Below, one piece after another: positions 9,344 through 17,427 of a DNA stretch of 64,000 nt; the first letter of the stretch is position 1, and each line of letters opens with the position of its first letter. The DNA is taken from NCBI GenBank assembly GCA_963811585.1, contig CAWERR010000006.1, positions 682,001 to 746,000 of the forward strand. The letters are read 5' to 3'. The DNA is from JACDHG01 sp963811585 (GTDB lineage: Bacteria > Actinomycetota > Actinomycetes > Propionibacteriales > Nocardioidaceae). The notes below the pieces were generated by a model, which saw only the letters and a program-made list of their open reading frames with translations, was not told the DNA's origin and did not search any database. A program made the translations under genes and the position numbers.

Positions 9344-11114
9344 GTGGCAGACATCATCGACGCGTCCAACGGTCGCGACCAGCAATCGCCAACGGGTGCC
9401 GCACCTCGCAGATCGCGCACCTGGCTGTGGTGGATCTTCGGTGCTGTGGCGACGATCCTCGTCGGGTTGTACGTCGCCGGCTGGTTCTTCACCGGCGACC
9501 GTGTCCCCAACGGCACCACGGTCGCCGGTATCGACATCGGTGGCTTGCGCACCGAGGCGGCACGCGACCGGCTGGAGGAGGGCCTGGCCGATGACGCTGC
9601 CGCGAGCGTGCGGTTCCGCCACGACGGCGAGACCTACCTGCTCGAGCCCGCCGAGAGCGGCCTCAGCTCGACGTCGAGGCGACCCTTGTCGACGCAGGTG
9701 GTGGCCGATCCTGGAACCCCGTTCGGATGGTCGACCTGCTGTTCGGCTCGGGCAACGACGTGAAGCTGGTCGCAGCCGTCGACAGCGACGCCCTCGCCGC
9801 AGCCATCGGCGAGATCTCAGCCGAAGTCGAGGGGGAACCGGTTGAGCCAGAGGTCTCGTTCACCCCGGCCGGCAAGCCACAGCTGGTCGAGCCGGTGGTC
9901 GGCGTCGAGGTCGACGAGGAGACGGCGGCGGAGCTCGCCGCCGACCGTTATCTCCAGTCGCAGACCCCGATCCTGCTGCCCGTGAGCACGACCGACCCGA
10001 GCCTCACCCCGGCCGAGTTCGCCGACGCGCGACGCGAGGTGGTCGAGCCCGCCGTGTCCGCACCTATCACTCTTCGGCTGCCTGACCGCTCAATGAGCCT
10101 GCCCGTGCGCACCTACGCCCCCGCCCTCGTCATGGAGCCCAAGGCAGGCCAGCTGGACGTTTCCATCGACGTCGCCGTGCTTGACAAGCGGCTCGGCCCG
10201 ATCAGCAAACAGCTCGCGGCCCGTCCGCGGCCCGCTCGGGTGGTCCTCCGCGGGACCACGCCGGTCGTCATACCCGACCGGAGAGGTGTCGCGCTCGAAG
10301 CACAGGAGGTGGCCGACGCGATCCTCCCCGTGGTCACGAAGTCGGGTGAGGCGCGATCAGCCGCGGTTGGGACGGCGATCGCACGCGCCGAGTTCACGAC
10401 GCGTGACGCACGAGCGCTCGGCATCCGCGAGCAGGTCAGCGAGTGCGTGACCTACTTCCCCTACGCGGAGTACCGCAACATCAACCAGGGCAGGGCTGCG
10501 GAGCTGATCAACGGCACCGTGATCCAGCCGGGCGAGACGTTCTCCTTCAACGACACCGTCGGAGAGCGCACCGAGGCGAACGGCTTCGTCAAGGGCTTCA
10601 TCATCTCCAACGGCGTCTTCGCCGAGGAGCTCGGCGGCGGCGTCTCGCAGGTGGTCACGACGACCTACAACGCCGCCTTCTTCGCCGGCATGGACGACGT
10701 CGAGCACAAGCCGCACAGCTTCTACATCGACCGCTACCCGATGGGCCGCGAGGCGACGGTGGCGTGGCCGTCGGTCGACCTCAAGTTCCGGAACAGCACG
10801 CCGTACGGCGTGCTGATCAAGGCCTGCGTCGTGCCGTCGACGACCGTGTCGTCGGGCGAGATGCACGTCGAGATGTGCAGCACGAAGTACTGGGACATCA
10901 CGGCCGGCGTGTCCGATCAGTACAACTTCACCGCCACAACACGCGCTACGACCCGAGCGACACGTGCGTCGACAACGCCGGGTACGGCGGGTTCGAGGTC
11001 GACGTCTACCGCACCTTCCGCCGGGCGGGGTCTGACGAGCTGGTCAGGCGGGAGTCCGACCACGTGGTCTACACCCCGTCCGACACCGTGATCTGCTCCG
11101 CTCCCCCGCGCTGA
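9344..11114 (+). CDS. Membrane-anchored VanW family protein, two frameshifts
   Basis: Cell-wall-associated protein of unknown exact role. After a short cytoplasmic N-terminus comes one membrane helix (about residues 27-50, WLWWIFGAVATILVGLYVAGW), then a region with peptidoglycan-binding-like repeats (GTTVAGIDIGGLRTEAARDRL near 60 and a second copy about 260-330), and a VanW domain from about 370 (YFPYAEYRNINQGRAAELIN, PGETFSFNDTVGERTEANGF, ELGGGVSQVVTTTYNAAFFAG). The GTG start has a GGGGAGGG ribosome site about 8 nt upstream. Frame changes near 9665 and 10935 interrupt the gene; both flanking halves match the family, so the rebuilt length is about 590 residues. VanW domains occur beside vancomycin-resistance genes but most copies, like this one, have no such context. 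Confidence 0.82.
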
Positions 11115-11170
11115 CCCTTGGCGGTGGCAAGTCGGGTGAGCCAGCGAGCAGGCCTCGCGGGCCGGGGCAT

Positions 11171-11176
11171 TAGGGT
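11171..11176 (+). promoter_or_regulatory. -10 hexamer TAGGGT of a leaderless promoter
   Basis: TAGGGT ends 7 nt before the ATG at 11184 and no ribosome site is present, so the acetyltransferase mRNA probably begins at or next to its start codon. Confidence 0.55.
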
Positions 11177-11183
11177 CGGCCGG

Positions 11184-12065
11184 ATGGAGATCCGCGCGAT
11201 GACCCACGACGACGTACCGGTCGTCGAACGCATCACCGACGCGGCCTTTCACGAACTCGATGTCCGCACCAATCCTGCAGACTGGCCTGCGCCCGAGCCC
11301 CGGTCACCGGAGCGAGCCGTGCTCTGGCTGACCAGGCTTCGCCATCTCGTCACGCACGATGGCCCCGGCTGCTGGGTCGCGGAGGACGAGAGCGGCGAAG
11401 TCGTCGGCGCGGTCGCTGCCCTGCGGCGCGAAGGCTTGTGGGGCTTGTCGACGTATGCCGTCCGGCCAGGTCTGCAGGCGCGAGGTGTCGGGAAGGCTCT
11501 CCTTGATGCGGCTCTCGGCTATGGACCTAGGGACGCCTTGGGGATCATCTGCTCTTCCCACGACCCGCGCGCAGTTCGGCGCTACCGCCTCGCCGGTTTC
11601 GACCTGCACCCGACGATGCTCATGTACGGCAAGGTCAACCGTGCTGCCCTGCCTCGCGTGGCGGGCGTGCGCGACGGAGGTGTCGATGACATCCCGCTGC
11701 TCGACGAGATCGACCGGGCAACGAGAGGTGCCGGCCACGGCGTCGACCACGAAGTGATGGTCGAGCAGTACCCGCTCGTGATCGCGGACCAGGCAGGGCG
11801 TCGCGGCTATGCGTACCTGTACTCGACCGGCGCGCCCTACCTCCTGGCTGCCCTCGATCCCGCCAGCGCCGAGGCGCTCCTGTGGGCCGCGCTCGCCACG
11901 ACCGATCCCACCGAAGAGGTCGACTTCGGTCACCTGACCAGTCAGCACGGATGGGCGATCGACATCGGCCTTCAGGTCGGGCTCGAGCTCCACAGCCGCG
12001 GTTACCTCGGGCTCCGCTCGATGGATCCGGTGCCGACGTACATCCCGTCGGGGCACTTCCTGTGA
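11184..12065 (+). CDS. GNAT family N-acetyltransferase
   Basis: Acyl-CoA-dependent acetyltransferase of unknown substrate, 293 residues. The N-terminal half (MEIRAMTHDDVPVVERI, then WVAEDESGEVVGAVAALRREGLW) and the acetyl-CoA-binding loop VRPGLQARGVGKALLDAAL (about residue 93-110) define a GNAT fold; a second, degenerate GNAT-like half follows (VRDGGVDDIPLLDEIDRATRG). The ATG was chosen over an upstream in-frame GTG because it lies 7 nt behind a TAGGGT hexamer. The stop codon TGA is embedded in the first unit of the 15-bp tandem repeat that follows, so the C-terminus abuts the minisatellite. The gene is intact. Confidence 0.85.
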   Translation: MEIRAMTHDDVPVVERITDAAFHELDVRTNPADWPAPEPRSPERAVLWLTRLRHLVTHDGPGCWVAEDESGEVVGAVAALRREGLWGLSTYAVRPGLQARGVGKALLDAALGYGPRDALGIICSSHDPRAVRRYRLAGFDLHPTMLMYGKVNRAALPRVAGVRDGGVDDIPLLDEIDRATRGAGHGVDHEVMVEQYPLVIADQAGRRGYAYLYSTGAPYLLAALDPASAEALLWAALATTDPTEEVDFGHLTSQHGWAIDIGLQVGLELHSRGYLGLRSMDPVPTYIPSGHFL

Positions 12066-12240
12066 GGCAACAGCCTGTGAGGCAACTGAGGCAACAGCCT
12101 GTGAGGCAACAGCCTGTGAGGCAACAGCCTGTGAGGCAACAGCCTGTGAGGCAACAGCCTGTGAGGCAACAGCCTGTGAGGCAACAGCCTGTGAGGCAAC
12201 AGCCTGTGAGGCAACAGCCTGTGAGGCGATGGCCTGTGAG
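12066..12240. repeat. 15-bp minisatellite, about 11 units
   Basis: Tandem units of GCAACAGCCTGTGAG: about ten perfect copies, one copy near the 5' end interrupted by a short deletion (GGCAACTGAGG at about 12080), and a final degenerate copy (GCGATGGCCTGTGAG). The array starts at the stop codon of the first acetyltransferase gene and ends just before the second one. The unit is a multiple of three, so one frame reads a repeated QQPVR peptide without stops, but there is no sign that this is translated. Confidence 0.95.
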
Positions 12241-12260
12241 GTCAGGGCGGTGAGGTCAGG

Positions 12261-12824
12261 GTGGTGACGGTCAGGGTGGACGAGATGCGTACGTCGCGGC
12301 TGCTGATGCGGCGATGGCGCGACGCCGACCGGGAGCCGTTTGCGGCGATGAACGCCGACTTCGAGGTGATGCGCTACTTCCCCGCCGTGATGTCGCGAGA
12401 CGCGAGCGACGCCTTCGTCGACCGGATCGAGTCAGGCCTTGAGGCGCGCGGGTTCGGGCTGTGGGCCCTCGAGGTCGTCGAAACTGGTGAGTTCATCGGT
12501 TACACGGGTCTCAACCCGATGCCCGCCGACGTACCGGGTGCTGGTGGTTGGGAGGTGGGTTGGCGGTTGACCCGCTCCGCCTGGGGCCACGGCTTCGCGA
12601 CCGAGGCCGGGCGGGCGGCGCTCGAGGTGGGGTTCGAACAAGGCCAGCTCGACGAGGTGTGGTCCCTCACGGCTGTGCTCAACGTGCCGTCCATCGCAGT
12701 GATGCGGCGGCTGGGTATGACGCAGGTGACCACCGCCGACCACCCGCAGCTGTCCGACGACAGCCCGCTGCGGCCGCACGTCTTCTACCGGATCACTCGA
12801 GCGGAGTTCAAGCCGGAGGCGTAG
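12261..12824 (+). CDS. RimJ/RimL-type GNAT acetyltransferase
   Basis: Acetyltransferase of the RimJ/RimL branch, 187 residues, target unknown. Family features are MRTSRLLMRRWRDADREPF at the start, GYTGLNPMPADVPGAGGWEV (strand with the active-site region), WRLTRSAWGHGFATEAGRAA (acetyl-CoA loop) and LNVPSIAVMRRLGM near the end. The GTG at 12261 is preceded by GAGGTCAGG; an in-frame ATG at 12285 is the alternative and would remove eight residues. It follows the minisatellite and converges on the psp cluster. Confidence 0.85.
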   Translation: MVTVRVDEMRTSRLLMRRWRDADREPFAAMNADFEVMRYFPAVMSRDASDAFVDRIESGLEARGFGLWALEVVETGEFIGYTGLNPMPADVPGAGGWEVGWRLTRSAWGHGFATEAGRAALEVGFEQGQLDEVWSLTAVLNVPSIAVMRRLGMTQVTTADHPQLSDDSPLRPHVFYRITRAEFKPEA

Positions 12825-12847
12825 GCCGACTGCCCAAGGCAGACTCA

Positions 12848-12910
12848 CTGTTCCCGTGGCAAATTTCCCTTGTTCACAAGGGACCCGCCTTGTGAACAAG
12901 GCAAACGCTG
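12848..12910. repeat. 63-bp dispersed repeat with two palindromes (copy 1)
   Basis: Matches 58520-58582, in reverse orientation, at 55 of 63 positions without gaps. Inside are two 16-bp palindromes, CCCTTGTTCACAAGGG and GCCTTGTGAACAAGGC. It occupies the convergent gap between the second acetyltransferase and pspAB, and could serve as a terminator for both. Confidence 0.85.
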
Positions 12911-12915
12911 GCGGG

Positions 12916-13487
12916 TCAGAGGCCGGGGGCGCCCCAGACGGCCATCCACCGGCCGAGTTCGGGCTCGATGCGCATGTCGTTGGCGAGCGCGCCCCGGATC
13001 TGTAGCTCGAGGGCGTTGTCGCGCTGCTCGCCGCCCTTCGGGGCGAACGGGTAGAACGTCCCCTGCTTGTACAGGTAGACCAGCCCGAGCTTGCCGCCCC
13101 GCCGAGTCGTCGAACGCCACGAGTGAGCAGAGCAGCGACGGGCCGAAGCCGGCGTTCTCGAGAGCCGAGTTGACGGCGTGCAGCTCGGTGACGAGCTCGG
13201 ACAGCTGAGTCGGGTCGTGGCGGCAGGACAGCCAGGTGAAGCCGAAGTCGTCGGTTGAGCGCTCGACCTTGGGCCCCCCGTCAGCGTCGAGCAGCGCCTG
13301 TACGTCGTCCTGTGCCGTCGCGAACGCCCCACCTTCGGCCTCGCGATAGCACACCGACGCGACACCCGTCGGCCCTGAAGCCAGCCGCCGCCTCGAGCGT
13401 GATGGCCGCCGAAGGCACCGCGAACAGGTTGTCGAGGTTGGCCTTCGGCGGCTCGCTGCGGCCGAAGACGTTCTTGAAGATCCCCAC
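12916..13487 (-). CDS. PspA-associated protein PspAB, frameshifted
   Basis: Conserved partner of the actinobacterial PspA envelope-stress system; biochemical role unknown. The rebuilt protein starts MGIFKNVFGRSEPPKANLDNLF (GTG start), continues with CYREAEGGAFATAQDDVQALLD and WLSCRHDPTQLSELVTELHAVN, and ends GALANDMRIEPELGRWMAVWGAPGL, about 190 residues. Single-base shifts near 13370 and 13105 separate these parts. It is the last gene of the pspA-pspAA-htpX-pspAB cluster, with its start 17 nt from the htpX stop, which supports the identification. Confidence 0.78.
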
Positions 13488-13503
13488 GTCCGGTCGAGCT
13501 GAC

Positions 13504-14413
13504 TCAGTTGGTCGGCCGGGACAGGTCGCCGGAGATCTTCGCCAGCTGCTCCAGCCGCTGCTCGAGCGGCGGGATGGGTCGAGAAAAGCGAGCTGGAACG
13601 AGTCGCGGTGTAAGGCCGGCGCGAACAGGAACGCGTTGAACGCCTGGGCCTCGCGCAGGTCGCGAGTCGGGATGCGGGCCATGTCGCCGGAGATCTTCGT
13701 CAGCGCCGAGGCCAGCGCCGACGGCTTGCCGGTCAGGTAGGCGCCCGAGCGGTCTGCGCGACAGCTCGCGGTAGCGGCTCAGCACCCGGGTCAGCAGGAA
13801 GGAGACGGAGTAGACGACGATGCTGCCGAGCCAGATGACGATGAACGGCAGCGTTGTTGTTGTCGCCGTCCACCGCCACCGCCGAAGAACATTCCCCAGC
13901 GCATCACGAGCCCGCCGCGACGCCGAGGAACCCGGCGATCGTCATCACCAGCACGTCGCGGTGGGCCACGTGGGACAGCTCGTGGGACAGCACGCCCTCG
14001 AGCTCCTCAGCGTCGAGGCGGCGCAGGATGCCGGTGGTCACGCAGACGACGGAGTGCTGCGGGCTGCGGCCGGTCGCGAACGCGTTGGGCACGTCGGTGT
14101 CGGCGATCGCGACCCGCGGCTTCGGCATGTCCGCCAGCGCGCAGAGCCGGTCGATCATCCCGTGCAGCTCAGGTGCTTCCTCCGGGCTGACCTCGCGGGC
14201 GCGCATGGCCGCCATCGCGAGCTTGTCGGAGAAGTACCACTGGCCGACGCCCGAACGCGATCGGCGAGGAACAGCACGACCACCGGGATCGACGCATTCG
14301 TGAACGCGATGACCGCACGCCAACACGGTGACGTAGAGACCGCCGAGCAGCAGCATGACCAGCGCCCATGCGGGCGGTCAGGCCTGCGTCACTGCGGAAT
14401 CGGGTGCTGCCAT
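13504..14413 (-). CDS. htpX: HtpX-like M48 membrane metalloprotease, frameshifted
   Basis: Membrane-bound zinc protease for quality control of membrane proteins. The zinc motif HELSH (within EELEGVLSHELSHVAHRDVLVMTIAG), the preceding ATDRSPQHSVV-like segment (FATGRSPQHSVVCVTTGILR) and N-terminal membrane helices (RFRSDAGLTARM, then ALVMLLLGGLYVTV) are visible. The C-terminal part (SALTKISGDMARIPTRDLREAQAFNAFLF, ending EQLAKISGDL) is also typical. At least four shifts occur, near 14375, 14260, 13885 and 13740, with another near 13580. The likely start is the ATG at 14413; the first residues are uncertain. The rebuilt length is near 300 residues. Confidence 0.83.
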
Positions 14414-14512
14414 CGACTGCTGACGCCTCGTCTTCTCGATCTGTGTTGCCTGAAGGTTTCTCGCCTGTACGACGCCTGCGGGTCTCTCGTTTACGTTGCT
14501 CGATGCCCCTTC

Positions 14513-14555
14513 CGTCCGTGCCAGCGGCTCGCGATAGCGCGCGGCGGCACGGACG
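14513..14555. terminator. Hairpin between pspAA and htpX
   Basis: Perfect 10-bp arms CGTCCGTGCC (14513-14522) and GGCACGGACG (14546-14555) around a 23-nt loop that itself contains CGCG-ATAG-CGCG. It lies just downstream of pspAA on the minus strand, so it may reduce read-through from pspA-pspAA into htpX-pspAB. Confidence 0.6.
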
Positions 14556-14575
14556 CAAGGCGTGCGTTGCGGAGC

Positions 14576-14856
14576 TCAGCCGGGGATGAGGCCGTCGCCG
14601 CTGAGCAGGTCCTTGACCTCGGCGAGGCTCGCCGACTCGTGCGGGAGCACCAGCTCTGACGGCACCAGGGCGTCGATCGCCACCGGCAGCCCCGCAGCGC
14701 GGACCTGGTCGAGCAGCGCACCGAGGGCGGACCCGAAGGTCGGCCTCGTCGCCGGCCTCGACCGCGGCCTCGAGCTTGGCGTCGAGCTCGTTGAGCGACG
14801 TCGAGCTGATCGTCGGGCACGTCGAACTGGCCCTCGCTGAGAATCCGGATGATCAT
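14576..14856 (-). CDS. PspA-associated protein PspAA, frameshifted
   Basis: Small (about 92 residues) partner protein encoded directly after pspA in actinobacteria and archaea. The start MIIRILSEGQFDVPDD, middle LNELDAKLEAAVEAGDEA and end LASLAEVKDLLSGDGLIPG match the family; they lie in different frames, with shifts near 14800 and 14745. The start ATG overlaps the pspA stop as ATGA, showing translational coupling. Confidence 0.8.
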
Positions 14857-15619
14857 GCCTTGCTCCTCCTGTGCCGGCGTGGCGCTCTGGCCCTCGATCT
14901 GCGCCGGCTGCAGCTCCCGCCACCGAGCTGAGCCTTCATCTTGGCGAGCTCTGCCTCGACGTCGCCGGTTGCCGCCATCTGCTCGAGCTCACGGGTGATG
15001 TCGTCCTTGCCACCGGAGACGTGGTCGCTCAGCGCGCCCGACGCGATCAGCTCGTCGACAGCGCCGGCGCGCGCCTGCATCTGGGCGGTCTTGTCCTCGG
15101 CGCGCTCGACGCCATACCGACGTCGCCCATCTCCTCGGAGATGCCGGAGAACGCCTCGTTGATCTTCGTCTGCGCCTCAGCGGCGGTGTACGTCGCCTTG
15201 AGGGTCTCCTTCTGGTGCGGAACGCCTCGATCTTGGCCTGCAGCCGCTGGGATGCCGAGCGTCAGCTTCTCTTCCTCGGCCTGCAGGTTGGCGTGCTGCG
15301 TCGCCAGGTCGGCATGCTGCTGCTGCAGGGCCGAGCGCCGGGTCAGCGCCTCACGCGCGAGGTCTTCGCGGCCGGCCGCCAGCGCCTGCTGGGCCTGGGC
15401 CTGCAGCTTGGTCGACTGCTGGTCGAGCTGCTGCATCTGGAGCTCGAGCCGTTTGCGGCTGGTGGCGACGTCGGCGAGCCCGCGGCGTACCTTTTGCAGC
15501 AGCTCCTGCTGCTTGGTGTAGCTGTAGTCGAGCGTCTCGCGCGGGTCCTCGGCCGTGTCGAGCGCCTTGTTGGCCTTGGACTTGAAGATCAGCGAGATCC
15601 GCTGCATGATGCTGGCCAT
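14853..15619 (-). CDS. pspA: Phage shock protein A (PspA/IM30), frameshifted
   Basis: Membrane-associated coiled-coil protein that protects and repairs the inner membrane under stress. The first 120 residues are clean: MASIMQRISLIFKSKANKALD followed by the long coiled coil (YSYTKQQELLQKVRRGLADVA, QMQQLDQQSTKLQAQAQQAL). Later parts (TYTAAEAQTKINEAFSGISE; AVDELIASGALSDHV; ELEQMAATGDVEAELAKMKA) need frame changes near 15240 and 15110. The C-terminal tail after AQLGG is uncertain, since one frame reads a basic tail to the TGA that overlaps pspAA while another reads ELQPAQIEGQSATPAQEEQ. It is the first gene of the psp cluster. Confidence 0.87.
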
Positions 15620-15804
15620 CGAGTAGTCCTACCCCTCCGTGGTTCACTCCGGCACACAGGCGGTGCGCGCCGTTTCCCTCAACCCTACGGGGCGTCTCGA
15701 CCGGCTGGCTACGCGGTGATGACGTCCCGTAGGCTGCCGATCCACAGGCGGCGTCCGCTGGTCCGGACGCGCAGACGACGTAGCGGGAAGTAAGGCACGT
15801 TTCG

Positions 15805-16380
15805 GTGTTGGGGCGACGCAAGGCGAAGACGGAACCTGAGGCGACGGTGGAGTTGCCGCCCAAGCCGGGCGGCAAGGGTCGGGCAACTCCGTCACGCAAG
15901 GAAGCCGAGGCCGCGCGCATGAAGCGGCTCACTCCTCCAAAGTCCCGCAAAGAGGCCAGCGCACTGCGGAAAGAGAAGGTCCGCGAGGCCCGCGCCAACG
16001 CGCGTCGTGGGCTTGAGACCGGCGAAGAGCGCTACCTCCCCGCGCGCGACCAGGGCCCGGTGAAACGCCTCATCCGCAACTACGTCGACTCGCGGCGGAC
16101 CATCGGCGAGTTCATGCTGCCGATCTTCTTCCTCATCTTCATCCTGGTGTATGTCAACAGCGAATGGGCCGCCCGCTTCAGCAGTAGCGCGTTCCTGACC
16201 GTTATCTTGCTGCTGTTCATGGACTCAATCCGCATCACGCGTGGCGCCAAAGCCGTTGTCCGCGCGAGGTTCGGCGCCGACGAGACTAAGGGCGTCACGA
16301 TGTACACGCTGCTCCGGGCCTGGCAGATGCGCCGGCTTCGGATGCCCAAGCCGCAGGTCAAAGCCGGCGACACGATCTGA
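15805..16380 (+). CDS. DUF3043 family membrane protein
   Basis: Conserved actinobacterial membrane protein of unknown function, 191 residues. A long basic N-terminal half (KAKTEPEATVELPPKPGGKG, repeated RKE-rich segments, LPARDQGPVKRLIRNYVDSR) is followed by two membrane helices (about 108-125, FMLPIFFLIFILVYV, and 133-150, FLTVILLLFMDSI) and a basic C-terminal tail. The GTG start follows a weak ribosome site (GGAAG). The gene is intact, although it is flanked on the left by the frameshift-rich psp block. It converges with the kinase-like gene 16 nt downstream. Confidence 0.85.
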   Translation: MLGRRKAKTEPEATVELPPKPGGKGRATPSRKEAEAARMKRLTPPKSRKEASALRKEKVREARANARRGLETGEERYLPARDQGPVKRLIRNYVDSRRTIGEFMLPIFFLIFILVYVNSEWAARFSSSAFLTVILLLFMDSIRITRGAKAVVRARFGADETKGVTMYTLLRAWQMRRLRMPKPQVKAGDTI

Positions 16381-16396
16381 GCGAGGCAGGTGCGCG

Positions 16397-17053
16397 TCAC
16401 GCGCCCAGTCTCACGAGAGCCGCAGCGCGGGCAAGCGAGGCGACCTCCAGCGCAGTTTGTGCAGGATCATTCCCGCGGAACTCGACGGCTCGGTCGAGCT
16501 TCCGCAGCGGATTGCCGCCGGCATGGCCGAGGAATGCCGTCAACACCACCCGGGCCGCCGAGGCGATCTCCGCAGCATCGCCGACTCCGGCCTGCGCCAG
16601 GATCAAGGCGGTGAGCGCCAGGTCTTCGTCGGGATCGCCCTCGGCTGCGTTGCGCCAGTCGATCACCACAGGTCCTCTCCGCGTGACCATGACGTTGTCC
16701 GGGTGGAGGTCAAGGTGCAGGATCCGCACGTCGGGAGCAGGGCTCAGCCTTGCGGGCAGCGCGTGCAGCTTCGTGTGCAGATCGGCCAACATGGCACCGC
16801 CGACGGCGAGGTCGAGACGTCCGGAGAGCAGCGCCTCCGTCATGGTGGTGCCGTCGAGTCGCTCCATCACGAGGTCAGCGCCGTCCGTCTCGTAGACGGC
16901 CGGTGTGGGGTAGCCGAGCCCGCCGACGTAGCGCATGACTTCCGCCTCGACCGTGACGTCACCTCCGTCGCGGTAACGACGCAGGACCTTGTGCTCGCCA
17001 AGGGCGAAGACGTCCGCGTCACGTCCCGAGGCCAGCGGCCTTCCGTGGGTCAC
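16397..17053 (-). CDS. Aminoglycoside phosphotransferase (APH) family kinase
   Basis: Small-molecule kinase of the APH/choline-kinase fold, 218 residues, substrate unknown. The ATP-lid region (MTHGRPLASGRDADVFALGE), the Brenner-type catalytic loop HLDLHPDNVMVT (catalytic Asp, Asn) and the metal motif VVIDWRNA are all intact, so it is probably active. It is shorter than antibiotic-resistance APH enzymes (about 260-300 residues), and nothing nearby suggests drug resistance. The GTG start lies 7 nt behind a TAGGGT hexamer, which indicates a leaderless mRNA. Confidence 0.82.
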   Translation of the reverse strand: MTHGRPLASGRDADVFALGEHKVLRRYRDGGDVTVEAEVMRYVGGLGYPTPAVYETDGADLVMERLDGTTMTEALLSGRLDLAVGGAMLADLHTKLHALPARLSPAPDVRILHLDLHPDNVMVTRRGPVVIDWRNAAEGDPDEDLALTALILAQAGVGDAAEIASAARVVLTAFLGHAGGNPLRKLDRAVEFRGNDPAQTALEVASLARAAALVRLGA

Positions 17054-17060
17054 GCCGCGA

Positions 17061-17066
17061 ACCCTA
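17061..17066 (-). promoter_or_regulatory. -10 hexamer TAGGGT of a leaderless promoter
   Basis: On the minus strand TAGGGT ends 7 nt before the GTG of the APH-like kinase, with no ribosome site between. Confidence 0.55.
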
Positions 17067-17097
17067 GCGGCGATATCGGGAGGATCGCTCCGCCGTC

Positions 17098-17298
17098 CTA
17101 CTCCGACAGCGGCATCGGGCCGTAGACCTCACGTTCGTGCTCCATCAAGGTCGCCTGACCTGCTCCGCTCTCGGCAAGCTCTCGCCACACCTCGCCTAGC
17201 CACGACTCCGCGTCACTCTGCGACGGGAACTCCGGAACCTCCGACGTCATCGCCACCGGCTCACCGCCGCTTGTCTCGATCCGCCATGTCCAGCTCAT
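17098..17298 (-). CDS. Conserved small acidic protein
   Basis: Encodes 66 residues: MSWTWRIETSGGEPVAMTSE, then PEFPSQSDAESWLGEVWREL and a C-terminal region with EREVYGPMPLSE. I recognise the MSWTWR start and SWLGE.WREL pattern as a small conserved actinobacterial protein without known function. The ATG has a strong ribosome site (GGAGGAACCG) directly upstream. A much longer open frame continues upstream on this strand across the ABC gene, but that part is only a shadow of the opposite strand. Confidence 0.7.
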   Translation of the reverse strand: MSWTWRIETSGGEPVAMTSEVPEFPSQSDAESWLGEVWRELAESGAGQATLMEHEREVYGPMPLSE

Positions 17299-17427
17299 CG
17301 GTTCCTCCGTCTCAGTCCCGGGCAGCCTAGTGAACAGGACCGTGATGTACGTCGTCTGCCTGGTCTTTGACTTCCCTGTCGGGCCGTGACACCGTTTCGA
17401 GCCGCCCGCCGTCGAAGGAGTGCCGGC

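Noticed and set aside
11882..12253. Open frame reading repeated QQPVR across the 15-bp array
   Set aside because: It exists only because the unit is a multiple of three; it overlaps the acetyltransferase in another frame and has no ribosome site.
16397..17053. Aminoglycoside resistance gene
   Set aside because: Only the kinase fold is shared; the protein is short and its neighbours are housekeeping genes, so no resistance claim is justified.
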